64,000 bases of DNA, taken from the NCBI RefSeq assembly GCF_000786695.1, contig NZ_CP009962.1:5332001-5396000 (forward strand), written 5' to 3'. Made by a program: the position numbers and the translations under genes. Position 1 is the stretch's first letter; the number at the start of each line of letters is the position of its first letter. Below are positions 19,590 to 28,590 of this stretch, in pieces. The notes under the pieces were generated by a model, which saw only the letters and a list, made by a program, of their open reading frames with translations, did no database searches and was not told where the DNA came from. This DNA is from Collimonas arenae. Its GTDB lineage: Bacteria; Pseudomonadota; Gammaproteobacteria; Burkholderiales; Burkholderiaceae_D.

Positions 19590-20180
19590 ATGACCGACTC
19601 TGCTTCCTCTCCCGTTGTCCGCTGTGCCTGGGCCAATCCCGCCAATCCGCGTTACCTTGCCTATCACGACGAGGAATGGGGCCAGCCTTGCCACGACGAA
19701 GTGCGCCTGTTCGAAATGCTCAACCTGGAGGGAGCGCAAGCTGGCCTTAGCTGGGAAACCATTCTCAACAAGCGCGAGAATTACTGGCGCGCGTTCGATG
19801 GCTGGAATGCCAAAAAGATCGCCCGTTACGATGAAAGCAAGGTGGCGTCTCTGCTGGCCGATGCCGGCATCGTCCGCAATCGCCTGAAAGTCGCGGCCGC
19901 CATCACCAATGCGCAAGCCTATCTGAAGCTACAGGCTGAACTGGGTGGTCTCGATGCTTATTTGTGGGCCTTTGTCGATGGCGAGCCGATCCAGAATCAA
20001 TGGACATTACTGGGAGGCAATCCTGCCAAGACGCCGTTATCTGACCGGATTTCCAAGGATTTGGCCAAGCGCGGCTTCAAATTCGTCGGATCCACCATCA
20101 TTTACGCTTATATGCAGGCAATCGGCATGGTCAATGACCATTGCGTCGAATGTTACAGGCACCACGCCGTACAGAAGTAA
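19590..20180 (+). CDS. tag: DNA-3-methyladenine glycosylase I
   Basis: 196 residues, constitutive base-excision repair enzyme removing 3-methyladenine from alkylated DNA. The zinc site typical of Tag is present: Cys12 and His26 near the N-terminus (VRCAWAN, AYHDEEWG) and His184/Cys188 near the C-terminus (NDHCVEC). The motif LNLEGAQAGLSWETILNKRENY (residues ~44-65) forms the base-binding pocket. It is a single gene on the plus strand. Confidence 0.96.
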   Translation: MTDSASSPVVRCAWANPANPRYLAYHDEEWGQPCHDEVRLFEMLNLEGAQAGLSWETILNKRENYWRAFDGWNAKKIARYDESKVASLLADAGIVRNRLKVAAAITNAQAYLKLQAELGGLDAYLWAFVDGEPIQNQWTLLGGNPAKTPLSDRISKDLAKRGFKFVGSTIIYAYMQAIGMVNDHCVECYRHHAVQK

Positions 20181-20511
20181 TCTTGGCCGAGGTGGCTGTG
20201 AGCGGCGGCACAAGGCAAGGTGTCGTCAGGCCATTCCGCGATGCCAAGATTGTTGCGCTGTTGCCATTGCGGCAATGGACACTTTGTCGCTCCACCTCTC
20301 CCACTCTCCATCCAGGAGACCCCGCGACAACCGAAAACTTTATCCCGGGCAAAGACGCCTCGCTTGACTCCCCCGTCAGTTCGATGAAATCCAGATCGGA
20401 AATGCTCGGTTCTCACATTGACGAGCGCTCCTGGCTGAACCTGGAAGGCTGTGAAATGCACCGGCGTTTGCTGGAAGCTTATGCCAAGCTGGCATGAGCA
20501 CAGGCGGGCAG
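20181..20511. other. Intergenic region with only a doubtful 37-codon frame
   Basis: 331 bp between tag and the convergent phosphatase gene. One plus-strand frame (20384-20497) would give a 37-residue peptide with no recognisable motif and no good ribosome binding site. Nothing else is supported. Confidence 0.4.
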
Positions 20512-20856
20512 CTACGTCTGTCCAAGGTTGTCGTTTGCCAGCACACAGGCGACAGCATCGGTGAGTTGCTCAACCAGCTCAGGATCCATGTACTTGTATT
20601 CATCGGGAATATCCAGCACATGGATCTTTTTGTTTTCAAGCAAGCTTCCAAACTCCGCCATGATGCGGCGCTTGTGCTTGCTCTCCATCACAAAGATCAG
20701 ATCGGCCCAGGCAATATCGGCGGCGCTGATTGTCTTGCGCGCATTCGGGCTGGTGCCTGCCGAGCGCGCCCGGATGTCCGGCTGGCGTCGCCATATTTGC
20801 TCTCCCGTGGGGCTGCGCCATTGGTTACGGCTGCAAACAAAGAGTAATCTGGTCAT
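20512..20856 (-). CDS. Low-molecular-weight protein tyrosine phosphatase family protein
   Basis: 114 residues. The P-loop CX5R(S/T) is Cys8 to Arg14 (VCSRNQWRSPT), and the acid motif appears as IPDEYKYMDPELVEQL near residues 88-103. This belongs to a short LMW-PTP-like subfamily whose P-loop differs from the classical CxGNxCRSP, so catalysis on phosphotyrosine is likely but unproven. The start codon has no Shine-Dalgarno sequence; instead three 9-bp repeats run almost up to it. Confidence 0.85.
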   Translation of the reverse strand: MTRLLFVCSRNQWRSPTGEQIWRRQPDIRARSAGTSPNARKTISAADIAWADLIFVMESKHKRRIMAEFGSLLENKKIHVLDIPDEYKYMDPELVEQLTDAVACVLANDNLGQT

Positions 20857-20858
20857 TT

Positions 20859-20885
20859 ATCGCTTTTATCGTTTTTATCGTTTTT
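20859..20885. repeat. Three 9-bp tandem repeats in the 5' leader of the phosphatase gene
   Basis: On the plus strand atcgctttt, atcgttttt and atcgttttt follow one another (20859-20885); read on the minus strand the leader is a series of aaaaacgat units ending 2 nt before the ATG at 20856. The tract occupies the place of the ribosome binding site. Confidence 0.7.
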
Positions 20886-20957
20886 GTTATTTATTTGATC
20901 TGGCAGCATGCTACATGACCCCTTTCCGTCTGCCTGTCGTTCTGCTACATTCCCGCC

Positions 20958-21680
20958 ATGCCTAAACTGACCTTAGACCGGATCCTGCAATCGCAGGGTT
21001 TCGGCAGCCGAAAATATTGCCGTGAATTAATTGAAGACGGCGAAGTCGTCATCAACGGTGAAGCCGTGACCGACTATAAATCCGTGCCGGATACCGACGT
21101 CCTGGTGTTTACCCTGTTCGAAGAGGAATGGACTTACCGCGAACACGTCTACATTGTGCTCAACAAACCCGCTGATATCGAATGCTCGCGCAAACCCAGC
21201 CATCACCCCGGAGTACTGAGCATCTTGCCGGAACAGTTCAGCTGGCGCGACGTGCAGCCGGTGGGACGGCTTGATCACGATACGACCGGCTTGCTGCTGA
21301 TGTCGGACGACGGCACCTTCATCCACGCGCAATCGTCGCCAAAACGGCACGTCCCCAAGTTATATGTGGCCACTACGCATGAGCCGGTAACTGATGAGCT
21401 GGTGCAAAGCCTGCTGGCCGGGGTGAAGTTGCACGATGAGCCGCAAACCCTGGCGGCCATCAGCTGCCGTATCCTGGGCACGCATGAAATCGAAATCGTG
21501 CTGGAGCAGGGTAAATACCATCAGGTCAAGCGCATGCTTGTCGCCGCCGGCAATCATTGCACGGCCTTGCGCCGCACCGCAATCGGCGGCCTGACGCTGG
21601 ATGCGCTGGAACTGGAACTGGGTGAATGGTGCTACCTGGAGCCGGAACACCTGGCGCTACTGGTGCCAGCCCAGGCATAA
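20958..21680 (+). CDS. rRNA pseudouridine synthase (RsuA/RluB/E/F family)
   Basis: 240 residues. An S4 RNA-binding domain (residues ~3-48, LDRILQSQGFGSRKYCRELI) is followed by the catalytic domain with Asp106 in VGRLDHDTTGLLL. The enzyme isomerises uridine in ribosomal RNA, and the RsuA subgroup (16S U516) is the closest fit by length. A Rho-independent terminator follows at once, and argB is convergent. Confidence 0.92.
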   Translation: MPKLTLDRILQSQGFGSRKYCRELIEDGEVVINGEAVTDYKSVPDTDVLVFTLFEEEWTYREHVYIVLNKPADIECSRKPSHHPGVLSILPEQFSWRDVQPVGRLDHDTTGLLLMSDDGTFIHAQSSPKRHVPKLYVATTHEPVTDELVQSLLAGVKLHDEPQTLAAISCRILGTHEIEIVLEQGKYHQVKRMLVAAGNHCTALRRTAIGGLTLDALELELGEWCYLEPEHLALLVPAQA

Positions 21681-21713
21681 AAAAAGCGCAGGGCCTGAGC
21701 CTTGCGCTTTTTT
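21680..21713. terminator. Bidirectional Rho-independent terminator
   Basis: A-run and gcgcaggg at 21680-21693 pair with ccttgcgc plus a T-run at 21700-21713, with one G-U pair. The stem is flanked by A and T runs on opposite sides, so it can stop both the pseudouridine synthase transcript and the convergent argB transcript. Confidence 0.85.
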
Positions 21714-21732
21714 GCTTCCGGTTTGCCGCAGA

Positions 21733-22635
21733 TCAGTGCGAACGGATCATGGTGCCGAACGCCTGCTCGGTCAACACTTCCAGCAACAGCGAATGTTCGA
21801 TCCGGCCATCGATGATGTGCACGGTGTTGACGCCCGACTTGGCGGCGTCCAGCGCCGATGAAATCTTCGGCAGCATGCCGCCGGAGATGGTGCCGTCCTT
21901 GAACATTTCGTCGATTTCACGTGCCGACAAATCGGTCACCAGATTGCCTTGCTTATCTTGCACGCCAGCAATATTGGTCATCATGATCAGCTTTTCCGCG
22001 TGCAGGATTTCGGCGATCTTGCCGGCGACAACGTCAGCATTGATGTTGTAAGCCTGACCATCGGCGCCGAAACCGATCGGCGAAATGATCGGGATGAAGG
22101 CGTCGTCCTGCAGGGCCTTGACCACGGCGGGATTGATCGCTTCGATTTCGCCGACAAAACCGATATCGAGGAATTCGCCTGGATGTTCACGGTCCGGCAT
22201 GCGGTATTTGCGGGCACGGATCAGGCCACCGTCCTTGCCGGTCAGGCCGACTGCCTGGCCGCCGTAGTGGTTGATCAGCATCACGATGTCCTGCTGCACT
22301 TCGCCGCCCAGCACCCACTCCACCACTTCCATGGTTTCTTCGTCGGTGATCCGCATGCCTTGCACGAACGTACCCTGCTTACCGATTTTCTTCAGCGCAT
22401 TGTCGATTTGCGGGCCGCCGCCATGCACCACTACCGGGTTCATGCCGACCAGTTTCAACAAGATCACGTCGCGCGCGAAGCCGTGCTTCAGGCGTTCTTC
22501 GGTCATCGCATTGCCGCCGTATTTGACGACAATGGTTTTCCCGTGGAATTGACGGATATACGGTAACGCCTCGGCCAGAATTTCAGCTTTGATTCCTGGT
22601 GCAACGTTGGCAAGATCGTTGGTCAAATCGGCCAT
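21733..22635 (-). CDS. argB: Acetylglutamate kinase
   Basis: 300 residues, catalyses the second step of arginine synthesis by phosphorylating N-acetylglutamate. The amino-acid-kinase motifs are clear: [13 protein letters not shown] (residues ~34-46), [12 protein letters not shown] and the C-terminal [13 protein letters not shown] segment. The N-terminal extension of about 25 residues (starting [12 protein letters not shown]) is typical of arginine-sensitive ArgB proteins, which suggests feedback inhibition by arginine. It stands alone on the minus strand. Confidence 0.97.
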   Translation of the reverse strand: MADLTNDLANVAPGIKAEILAEALPYIRQFHGKTIVVKYGGNAMTEERLKHGFARDVILLKLVGMNPVVVHGGGPQIDNALKKIGKQGTFVQGMRITDEETMEVVEWVLGGEVQQDIVMLINHYGGQAVGLTGKDGGLIRARKYRMPDREHPGEFLDIGFVGEIEAINPAVVKALQDDAFIPIISPIGFGADGQAYNINADVVAGKIAEILHAEKLIMMTNIAGVQDKQGNLVTDLSAREIDEMFKDGTISGGMLPKISSALDAAKSGVNTVHIIDGRIEHSLLLEVLTEQAFGTMIRSH

Positions 22636-22969
22636 GAACAGTCCTACAAGAGATTTCTGAGCGGCTGCCTGAGGGAGAATCGCAGCCCGGTCGGATACCG
22701 GCGGCTAACGACCCGTGGCGGAGGCTTGGACCTGAGACAGCTTGTCAGAAGAAAGTAAAAGGGTGCAAAGACTGCAACTCGGGAGAGTTAAAAATCGCTG
22801 CGCGATGGATCAGCGAGATTTTACATGGAAATGCGCTTGCTTAGGTATGACAAGCGCGTGATGTGTTGCGGTTGTTGCGCGGATATATCACACCCGGCAA
22901 TATGGTTATCATGACAGCTCAAATCGGCTGTTTTATAGCCGTTAGCCAACCAGTCACAGGATAGCCAGA
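22636..22969. other. Divergent promoter region of argB and the CWC gene
   Basis: 334 bp without a supported gene. It must contain the argB promoter and leader and the promoter for the gene at 22970. Two weak inverted repeats are visible: aaaatcgctg/cagcgagatttt around 22789-22822 and gcgcttg/caagcgc at 22833-22857. Neither is a known RNA motif. Confidence 0.45.
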
Positions 22970-23170
22970 ATGGCGCAATGCCCCGTATGTCAACAGCACT
23001 TCCATTGCGGCGCCGGCCAGCATCCGGATCAGCCCTGCTGGTGCAGCCGGATGCCGCCGTTGGCTGGGGCCAGCTTGGCAGCGTCCGCGCAATGCTATTG
23101 CCCAACCTGCCTGACGCGCCTGTTGCAAGAACAGGCCGCCACGGCGGGCAATCAAAAACCACTATCTTGA
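22970..23170 (+). CDS. Cysteine-rich CWC family protein
   Basis: 66 residues with eight cysteines at 4, 7, 13, 23, 25, 42, 44 and 47 in the order CPVC, FHCGAG, CWC, CYCPTC. This is the signature of the cysteine-rich CWC family, probably a small zinc- or metal-binding protein. The function is unknown to me. It begins after a 334-bp divergent region, and its stop lies 3 bp from the convergent SPOR gene. Confidence 0.85.
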   Translation: MAQCPVCQQHFHCGAGQHPDQPCWCSRMPPLAGASLAASAQCYCPTCLTRLLQEQAATAGNQKPLS

Positions 23171-23173
23171 TTA

Positions 23174-23881
23174 TCAGGGACAGCTACGCACTTCCTGGGA
23201 AGGAAAATCTATCTTGATCTTGTCGAACGCCAACTTGGCGTCGCCTCCCATATCGCGCAACTGAAACGCAACTTTGCTGGAGCTGACACTGCGGGTGCCG
23301 ACCTTGGCGCCGCTCAGGCCGCGCTTGGCCAGACTGGCGACCTGCTTTTGCGCAGCTTCGTCGGTTTTGAAAATACCGAGCGAAATGCCATAGCGCAACG
23401 CGCTGGAATCCTGGATCACGAAAAAATCGTTGATACCGAGACGGCGTACTTCATCCGCTTTTTTGTCGGCCGCTTCCTTGCTGCCGAGCGACGGCAGATA
23501 CACCATGTGGCTGGCCACTTCCTGGATTTCCCTGCGGACGAATTTCAGGGTCGGCGTACGTTCCGCCAGCTGGCTGGAGAAACGGCGTGCTTCGGATGCG
23601 CTGAAATTGCCGATTTCGGTGCAGGCGACCGGCGCCAGATCGGCCGCCGATGACACGCTGGCAGCGGCTGCCGTGGAAGCCGCCGCTGGAGCAGGAGCTG
23701 TACCCGCGGCCGAAACAGAAGCTGCATCGACCACGACCAGCTTGATTTTATCCGCCTGCAACTGCTTGCTGATGCGGGTCGGCTCCCTGCCGTCGCTGTA
23801 GAGCGCGCCAAGATAGCCTTTTTGCATCGCGAACAAAGCGGCATTGGCCAGCAACAACAGCCAGAAAATGAGTTTCAACAT
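23174..23881 (-). CDS. SPOR domain-containing protein
   Basis: 235 residues with an N-terminal membrane anchor (LIFWLLLLANAALFAMQ, residues ~4-20), an Ala/Ser-rich linker (~55-85) and a C-terminal SPOR domain (~86-200, with LAPVACTEIGNFSASEARRF and YGISLGIFKTDEAAQKQVASL). SPOR domains bind septal peptidoglycan lacking stem peptides, so it probably acts in the periplasm at the division site. It lies 3 bp downstream of coaX in a birA-coaX-SPOR operon that is conserved in Burkholderiales. Confidence 0.88.
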   Translation of the reverse strand: MLKLIFWLLLLANAALFAMQKGYLGALYSDGREPTRISKQLQADKIKLVVVDAASVSAAGTAPAPAAASTAAAASVSSAADLAPVACTEIGNFSASEARRFSSQLAERTPTLKFVRREIQEVASHMVYLPSLGSKEAADKKADEVRRLGINDFFVIQDSSALRYGISLGIFKTDEAAQKQVASLAKRGLSGAKVGTRSVSSSKVAFQLRDMGGDAKLAFDKIKIDFPSQEVRSCP

Positions 23882-23884
23882 GTT

Positions 23885-24655
23885 TTAGATAGTCGCCGCA
23901 GCAGTTTGTAGACCGATTAATACCAGATTATCAATTGTTTCATGCTGGATCGACAGGTAGGGCGCAATCAACGACGCCGATCCGCCTGCCACAATGCAGC
24001 GCAGGCGTGTATCGCCTGCTTGCCGGCCCAGCATTGCAAACGCCCTTTCAATCGCGCCCACCTGAGCGTTAATGCAACCGCTGATGATAGCGTCATCCGT
24101 GTTGTCTGCAAACAGCGCGCCCACCTGCACGTGATCAGTGATATGCGGTAATTTGGCGGTGCTGCGCGCCAGCGAGGTCGCCATCAGGCCTAGTCCCGGC
24201 AAGATCATGCCGCCGCTGAACAAGCCGTCGGCGCTTACCGCATCAATCGTGGTTGCCGTGCCGCAGGTGGCGACCAGCAAGGTTTGCAGCGGAAATAGCC
24301 GTTGCGCTCCCAGCGCTGCGGCAAAACGGTCGCAGCCAAGTTGCGCCGGATTCCGGTAGCCGTTGCGCAATCCCGCCAGTTGCGACGGTGAGGCAAACCA
24401 CTGCGGCCGCAAACCGGCACCGAACACAATCTCCAGCATGGTCTGCAAGCGCTCTTGCGTATGTTCGCCAGCTACATTGGAGAGCAAGATACGCGACACC
24501 GCCAGCTTGCGCCAGCGCTCGCTCAACGCCGACAACTCCGACAGCCCCGCCGAACCGCTCTCAAGCCAGTTACCCGCCGGCTGGCGGGTTTCAGGCAATG
24601 GCGCCAGGGCCCATTTAATACGGGTATTGCCGACATCGACCAAAAGCATGGCCAT
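23885..24655 (-). CDS. coaX: Type III pantothenate kinase
   Basis: 256 residues, phosphorylates pantothenate at the first step of coenzyme A synthesis. Family motifs of the ASKHA fold are visible: LLVDVGNTRIKWAL at the N-terminus, GCDRFAAALGA (residues ~105-115), TCGTATTIDAVSADGLFSGGMILPGL (~130-155), and IVAGGSASL near the C-terminus. It is separated by only 3 bp from birA upstream and the SPOR gene downstream. Confidence 0.95.
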   Translation of the reverse strand: MAMLLVDVGNTRIKWALAPLPETRQPAGNWLESGSAGLSELSALSERWRKLAVSRILLSNVAGEHTQERLQTMLEIVFGAGLRPQWFASPSQLAGLRNGYRNPAQLGCDRFAAALGAQRLFPLQTLLVATCGTATTIDAVSADGLFSGGMILPGLGLMATSLARSTAKLPHITDHVQVGALFADNTDDAIISGCINAQVGAIERAFAMLGRQAGDTRLRCIVAGGSASLIAPYLSIQHETIDNLVLIGLQTAAATI

Positions 24656-24658
24656 GGT

Positions 24659-25501
24659 TCAACCCTCCTTCACACGCAAAGAAATATCGCCGGCCATGAT
24701 GGCGATCGGGTTAGCGTCGCCATCCGCTTGCAACATCAAACGGCCGATCTGGTCTATGCCGAGCGCCCGGCCTTCGTACAGCACCTTGCCCTGGTCCAGG
24801 ATCGATACCTGCTGGCCGGCAAAGGCATGCAGCCGGTTCCAGCGTTCGACGAAAACAGGCAGCCCCTGGCTTTCGAACTGGCGCATGTTTTGCGCCAGCG
24901 CGCCCAATAGCGAAGCCAGCAACAGGTTGCGGTCTTGCGCGGCGGCTGTCGGCAAACTGGCGGCGCGCTGGCCGATTTGCTGTTGCAGCTCTTCCGGCAC
25001 GCTCAGGTTGATGCCGATGCCGATCACCGCCCACACCTGGCGGTCGGCGGCAGTCGCGGTTTCAATCAGGATGCCGGCCAGCTTGCGGCCGCTTTGCAAA
25101 ACATCGTTCGGCCATTTCAACTGCACATCCACGCCGAAATCGGCCAACGTCTCGGCGATTGTCACGCCCACCGCCAGCGGTAAGCCGACCAGAGCATGCA
25201 AAGGTGCGGCAAACGGCCAGGCCAGCGAAAAGGTCAACGCCGCCGAAGGTGCAGTCAGCCAGACCCGGCCGGCCCGGCCACGCCCGGCCGTCTGGGTTTC
25301 CGCCGCCAGCAAGGTCGGCGCCTGCAAGCCGCCGCGACCAGGGGCCATCACAGCGCGCGCCAGCAGGTCAGCATTGGTAGAACCGGTTTCGGCCACCACT
25401 TCAATCAGGCAATGCTCGGCGTAATGGCCGGCGAAGGCAGCGATACGCGCGGCCGACAACTGGCCCGGCGTATGGGTTGGTGCAATAGTTTGTACAGTCA
25501 T
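24659..25501 (-). CDS. birA: Biotin-[acetyl-CoA-carboxylase] ligase (no DNA-binding domain)
   Basis: 280 residues from the chosen start at 25501. It attaches biotin to the biotin carboxyl carrier protein. The ligase motif GRGRAGRVWLTAPSAALTFSL (~80-100) and the KWPNDV motif are present, followed by a C-terminal SH3-like domain (IDQIGRLMLQADGD). The N-terminal helix-turn-helix of E. coli BirA is missing, so it should be a catalytic group I ligase rather than a repressor. It is first in the birA-coaX-SPOR operon. Confidence 0.93.
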   Translation of the reverse strand: MTVQTIAPTHTPGQLSAARIAAFAGHYAEHCLIEVVAETGSTNADLLARAVMAPGRGGLQAPTLLAAETQTAGRGRAGRVWLTAPSAALTFSLAWPFAAPLHALVGLPLAVGVTIAETLADFGVDVQLKWPNDVLQSGRKLAGILIETATAADRQVWAVIGIGINLSVPEELQQQIGQRAASLPTAAAQDRNLLLASLLGALAQNMRQFESQGLPVFVERWNRLHAFAGQQVSILDQGKVLYEGRALGIDQIGRLMLQADGDANPIAIMAGDISLRVKEG

Positions 25502-25697
25502 GCCGCGCATTGTAGCGGGAGTTATGACGAAATGCGGCGGGCAATGCGCGACGCAACTATGAAAACCCTCAGACCAACTGCCATTGACCAGGATTTTCAT
25601 TTCATAATCGACAAGTCACGCGTCCTATTACACTTTACCTACAAGTTTTATCACTACTGCAATAGTGCTGACAGCAATTCTCCCTTAAACTGATGCG

Positions 25698-26822
25698 ATG
25701 CCGAATCCCGATTCCACTACGCCCGTCCTTGAGCTCTCCGATGGCAGCCTGGTCGCCGCGCGCGGCAACTGGCAGGTGCACGCCCTCACGCAACCTGGCG
25801 TCATCCAGACGATCCAGGCCAAGCTGAGAAACTTCGCCAGCCAGTCGGACAAGCTGCGCTGGGATTTGTCGGCGATCGGTACGCTGGACCATATCGGCGC
25901 ACAGTTCTTGTGGAACGCTTGGGGCAAGCAGCGACCGCAGCAATTGACCGTCGCGCCGCAGCACCGCGATTTTTTCCGGCGTCTGGCGGATGCCGGCCCC
26001 CTTGAGTTGCCGCCCAAGCCACCCCGCCGGCGCCTGTTCAATGCCATCTACGACAAGGGCAGCGAAGCTTTCGGCCACGTGTCCGGTTTCATCACGTTGC
26101 TGGGACAGCTGATGCTGGATTTCTTGCGCATGCTGCAACAGCCGCATCGCGCGCCCTGGAAAGAAATTTCCGCGAATATCTATCATGTCGGCTATCAAGC
26201 CTTGGGCATCACCGCGCTGGTCGGTTTCCTGATCGGCGTCGTGCTGTCGTTCTTGTCGGCGCAACAATTGCACACTTTCGGCGGCGATATCTATCTGGTC
26301 AATATTCTCGGCATGAGCATCATCCGCGAGCTGGGACCGCTGCTGGCGGCAATCCTGGTGGCTGGCCGTTCCGGTTCGGCGATTACCGCCCAACTGGGCG
26401 TGATGCGCGTCACCGAAGAACTGGATGCGATGCTGGTGATGGGCCTGCCGCACGGTTTCCGGCTGATCCTGCCGCGCGTGCTGGCCTTGCTGGTGGCGAT
26501 GCCCTTGCTGGTGATCTGGACCGATGCAATTGCCTTGCTAGGCGGGATGGTGGCGGCGCAATTGCAACTAGGTTTGTCGCCGACCTATTTCCTGCAGCAA
26601 TTGCCAAATGCGGTGCCGCTGCCGAATTACCTGATCGGCCTTGGCAAAGGCGCGGTATTCGGCGGCCTGATCGCGATGGTCGCTTGTTATTTCGGCCTGC
26701 GCATCGAACCCAACACCGAAAGCCTCGGCCACGGCACCACCACCTCGGTGGTCACCGCCATCACCATCGTGATCGTCGCCGATGCGATATTTGCCATCAT
26801 TTTCAGCGGCGTGGGGTTCTGA
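25698..26822 (+). CDS. MlaE-family lipid ABC transporter permease with N-terminal STAS-like domain
   Basis: 374 residues. Residues ~1-110 look like a STAS/MlaB-like domain (LSDGSLVAARGNWQVHAL, KLRWDLSAIGTLDHIGAQFLWNAWG), which in E. coli Mla is a separate protein. The rest is the MlaE permease with five or six membrane helices and the conserved ELGPLLAAILVAGRSGSAITAQLGVMRVTEELDAM stretch. It moves phospholipid between inner and outer membranes together with the ATPase, MCE protein and lipoprotein encoded next. Its stop overlaps the ATPase start (TGATG). The fusion resembles the PqiAB/Mla-type auxiliary systems of Burkholderiales. Confidence 0.93.
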   Translation: MPNPDSTTPVLELSDGSLVAARGNWQVHALTQPGVIQTIQAKLRNFASQSDKLRWDLSAIGTLDHIGAQFLWNAWGKQRPQQLTVAPQHRDFFRRLADAGPLELPPKPPRRRLFNAIYDKGSEAFGHVSGFITLLGQLMLDFLRMLQQPHRAPWKEISANIYHVGYQALGITALVGFLIGVVLSFLSAQQLHTFGGDIYLVNILGMSIIRELGPLLAAILVAGRSGSAITAQLGVMRVTEELDAMLVMGLPHGFRLILPRVLALLVAMPLLVIWTDAIALLGGMVAAQLQLGLSPTYFLQQLPNAVPLPNYLIGLGKGAVFGGLIAMVACYFGLRIEPNTESLGHGTTTSVVTAITIVIVADAIFAIIFSGVGF

Positions 26823-27595
26823 TGGCTAGCGATCCACAACCGATCATCGAGATCGACAAGCTCTGGACCCAGTTCGGCCCGGTAGTGATCCATCAGGATC
26901 TGGACCTCAGCATCAAGGCCGGCGAAATCGTCGGCCTGGTGGGGGGCTCCGGCTCCGGCAAGACCACGCTGGTACGGCAGATTCTTGGCCTGAACCGCCC
27001 TACCAAAGGCAAGGTCGTGGTATTCGGTACCGATGTCAGCCAGGCCGATGTCGATCAGATGTACGTCTTGCAAAACCGCTGGGGCATGCTGTTCCAGCAA
27101 GGCGCACTGTTCTCCGCGCTGACGGTGCTGGATAACGTGGCGCTGCCGATGCGGGAGCTGCGCGCCTTGCCGGACCGGCTGATCCGTGACGCCGCCTTGC
27201 TCAAGTTGCAAATGGCCGGTATCGGCCCCGAGCATGCGCTGAAGATGCCGTCCGACCTGTCGGGCGGCATGATCAAGCGGGTGGCGCTGGCGCGGGCCTT
27301 GTCGCTGGAACCGGAACTGCTGTTCCTGGACGAGCCGACTGCCGGCCTCGATCCTGCGTCCTCGGCCACATTTATCGAACTGATCCGTTCGCTGCACAAG
27401 GACATGCACTTGACGGTAGTGATGATCACCCATGACCTGGAACCGCTGCTGGCGTTGTCGACCAAGATTGCTGTGTTGGCGGACAAGCGCGTGATCGCCT
27501 ACGACACCCCGGAGCGCGTAATGAAAGTGCGCCATCCGTTTATCGAAACATTTTTTCTCACTGCCAATCGCTACGAGCATGACACTTGCGGCTAA
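26822..27595 (+). CDS. MlaF-like ABC transporter ATP-binding protein
   Basis: 257 residues. Walker A is GGSGSGKTT (41-49), the signature is LSGGM (~152) and Walker B is LLFLDEPTAGLDP (~170). The C-terminal segment (KVRHPFIETFFL) is typical of MlaF-type ATPases. The ATG overlaps the permease stop codon by one base, implying translational coupling. It powers lipid trafficking by the transporter encoded on either side. Confidence 0.95.
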   Translation: MASDPQPIIEIDKLWTQFGPVVIHQDLDLSIKAGEIVGLVGGSGSGKTTLVRQILGLNRPTKGKVVVFGTDVSQADVDQMYVLQNRWGMLFQQGALFSALTVLDNVALPMRELRALPDRLIRDAALLKLQMAGIGPEHALKMPSDLSGGMIKRVALARALSLEPELLFLDEPTAGLDPASSATFIELIRSLHKDMHLTVVMITHDLEPLLALSTKIAVLADKRVIAYDTPERVMKVRHPFIETFFLTANRYEHDTCG

Positions 27596-27625
27596 GCAGC
27601 TGCTGGCAGCGTAAATAGGAATTTT

Positions 27626-28573
27626 ATGGAAAACAAAGCACATGCCCTGATCGCCGGCCTGTTCACCGTGGTCTTGCTGATCGCGGCGATCGTCGGCGTC
27701 ATGTGGTTCAACAGCGACCGGGTGGAACGGGTGCCGTATGAAATCGCCACCAAGCTATCGGTACCGGGCCTTAACCCGCAAGCCGATGTGCGCTACCGCG
27801 GCCTCGATGCAGGCAAAGTCGATGCGATCACCTTCGATCCCAAATTCCCCGGACAGATCCTGATCAAGATCAAGCTCAATCCCGATACGCCGGTCACACA
27901 ATCGACCTTCGCTACCCTCGGCTACCAGGGTGTCACCGGGATTGCCTACATCCAGCTGGATGACGACGGCAGCAAGCCGGTCAAGCTGGTCAGCAGCAAG
28001 CAGCAACTGGCCCGCATCGAACTACGTCCCAGCCTGTTCGACAACCTGCAAAGCAGGGGCTCCGTGATCCTGGCGCGCGCCGAAGACATGATCAACAAAC
28101 TGAATGCCTTGCTGGATCCGGAAAACCAGAAAACCATGGTGAAAGCCTTTAGCGACGTCAGCGATACAGCCAATGCCTACCGGGGCATTCCGCAGCAACT
28201 GGAACCGACCTTGCGCCAGTTGCCGACATTGACCGGCGAACTGAACCAGGCGCTAACGTCGGTTACTGCGCTGTCCAACAACATGAGCGTGCTCAGCAAG
28301 AACCTGAACAGCCTGACCGCCAGCTTGCAAGGACCGGACGGCGCCGTGACCAACCTGACCGGTGCCGTGCAAAACATCGGCTCGGTCGCCAATGGCGTCG
28401 AGTACGATACGCTGCCCCGCTTCAACACGCTCACCAACGAAATGCGCAGCTCGATGCGAACGCTGAACCAGACCCTGGACCATTTCAACCAGCAGCCGCA
28501 AAGCATCCTGTTTGGCAGCAAGCCGCTGCCCCCCGGCCCCGGGGAAGCTGGCTTTGTCGCCCCGGCCAAATAA
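27626..28573 (+). CDS. MCE-family lipid-binding protein (MlaD-like)
   Basis: 315 residues. An N-terminal membrane anchor (IAGLFTVVLLIAAIVGVMWF, residues ~9-28) is followed by an MCE domain (~38-115: VPGLNPQADVRYRGLDAGKVDAITFDP, then GVTGIAYIQLDDDG) and a long helical tail of about 180 residues with many Asn/Leu/Thr heptads. MCE proteins form hexameric rings in the periplasm that carry phospholipids. The long tail is like PqiB/YebT-type or 'needle' forms rather than the short E. coli MlaD. It is the third gene of the operon. Confidence 0.93.
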   Translation: MENKAHALIAGLFTVVLLIAAIVGVMWFNSDRVERVPYEIATKLSVPGLNPQADVRYRGLDAGKVDAITFDPKFPGQILIKIKLNPDTPVTQSTFATLGYQGVTGIAYIQLDDDGSKPVKLVSSKQQLARIELRPSLFDNLQSRGSVILARAEDMINKLNALLDPENQKTMVKAFSDVSDTANAYRGIPQQLEPTLRQLPTLTGELNQALTSVTALSNNMSVLSKNLNSLTASLQGPDGAVTNLTGAVQNIGSVANGVEYDTLPRFNTLTNEMRSSMRTLNQTLDHFNQQPQSILFGSKPLPPGPGEAGFVAPAK

Positions 28574-28590
28574 CAATCTAAAGGTAAGCC

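Noticed and set aside
20141..20497. 118-codon frame overlapping the end of tag
   Set aside because: The first part is out of phase in tag, and the rest has no motif or ribosome site.
24363..25424. 353-codon open frame on the plus strand opposite coaX and birA
   Set aside because: It lies wholly antisense to two well-recognised genes, has no family pattern and is a product of the high G+C codon structure.
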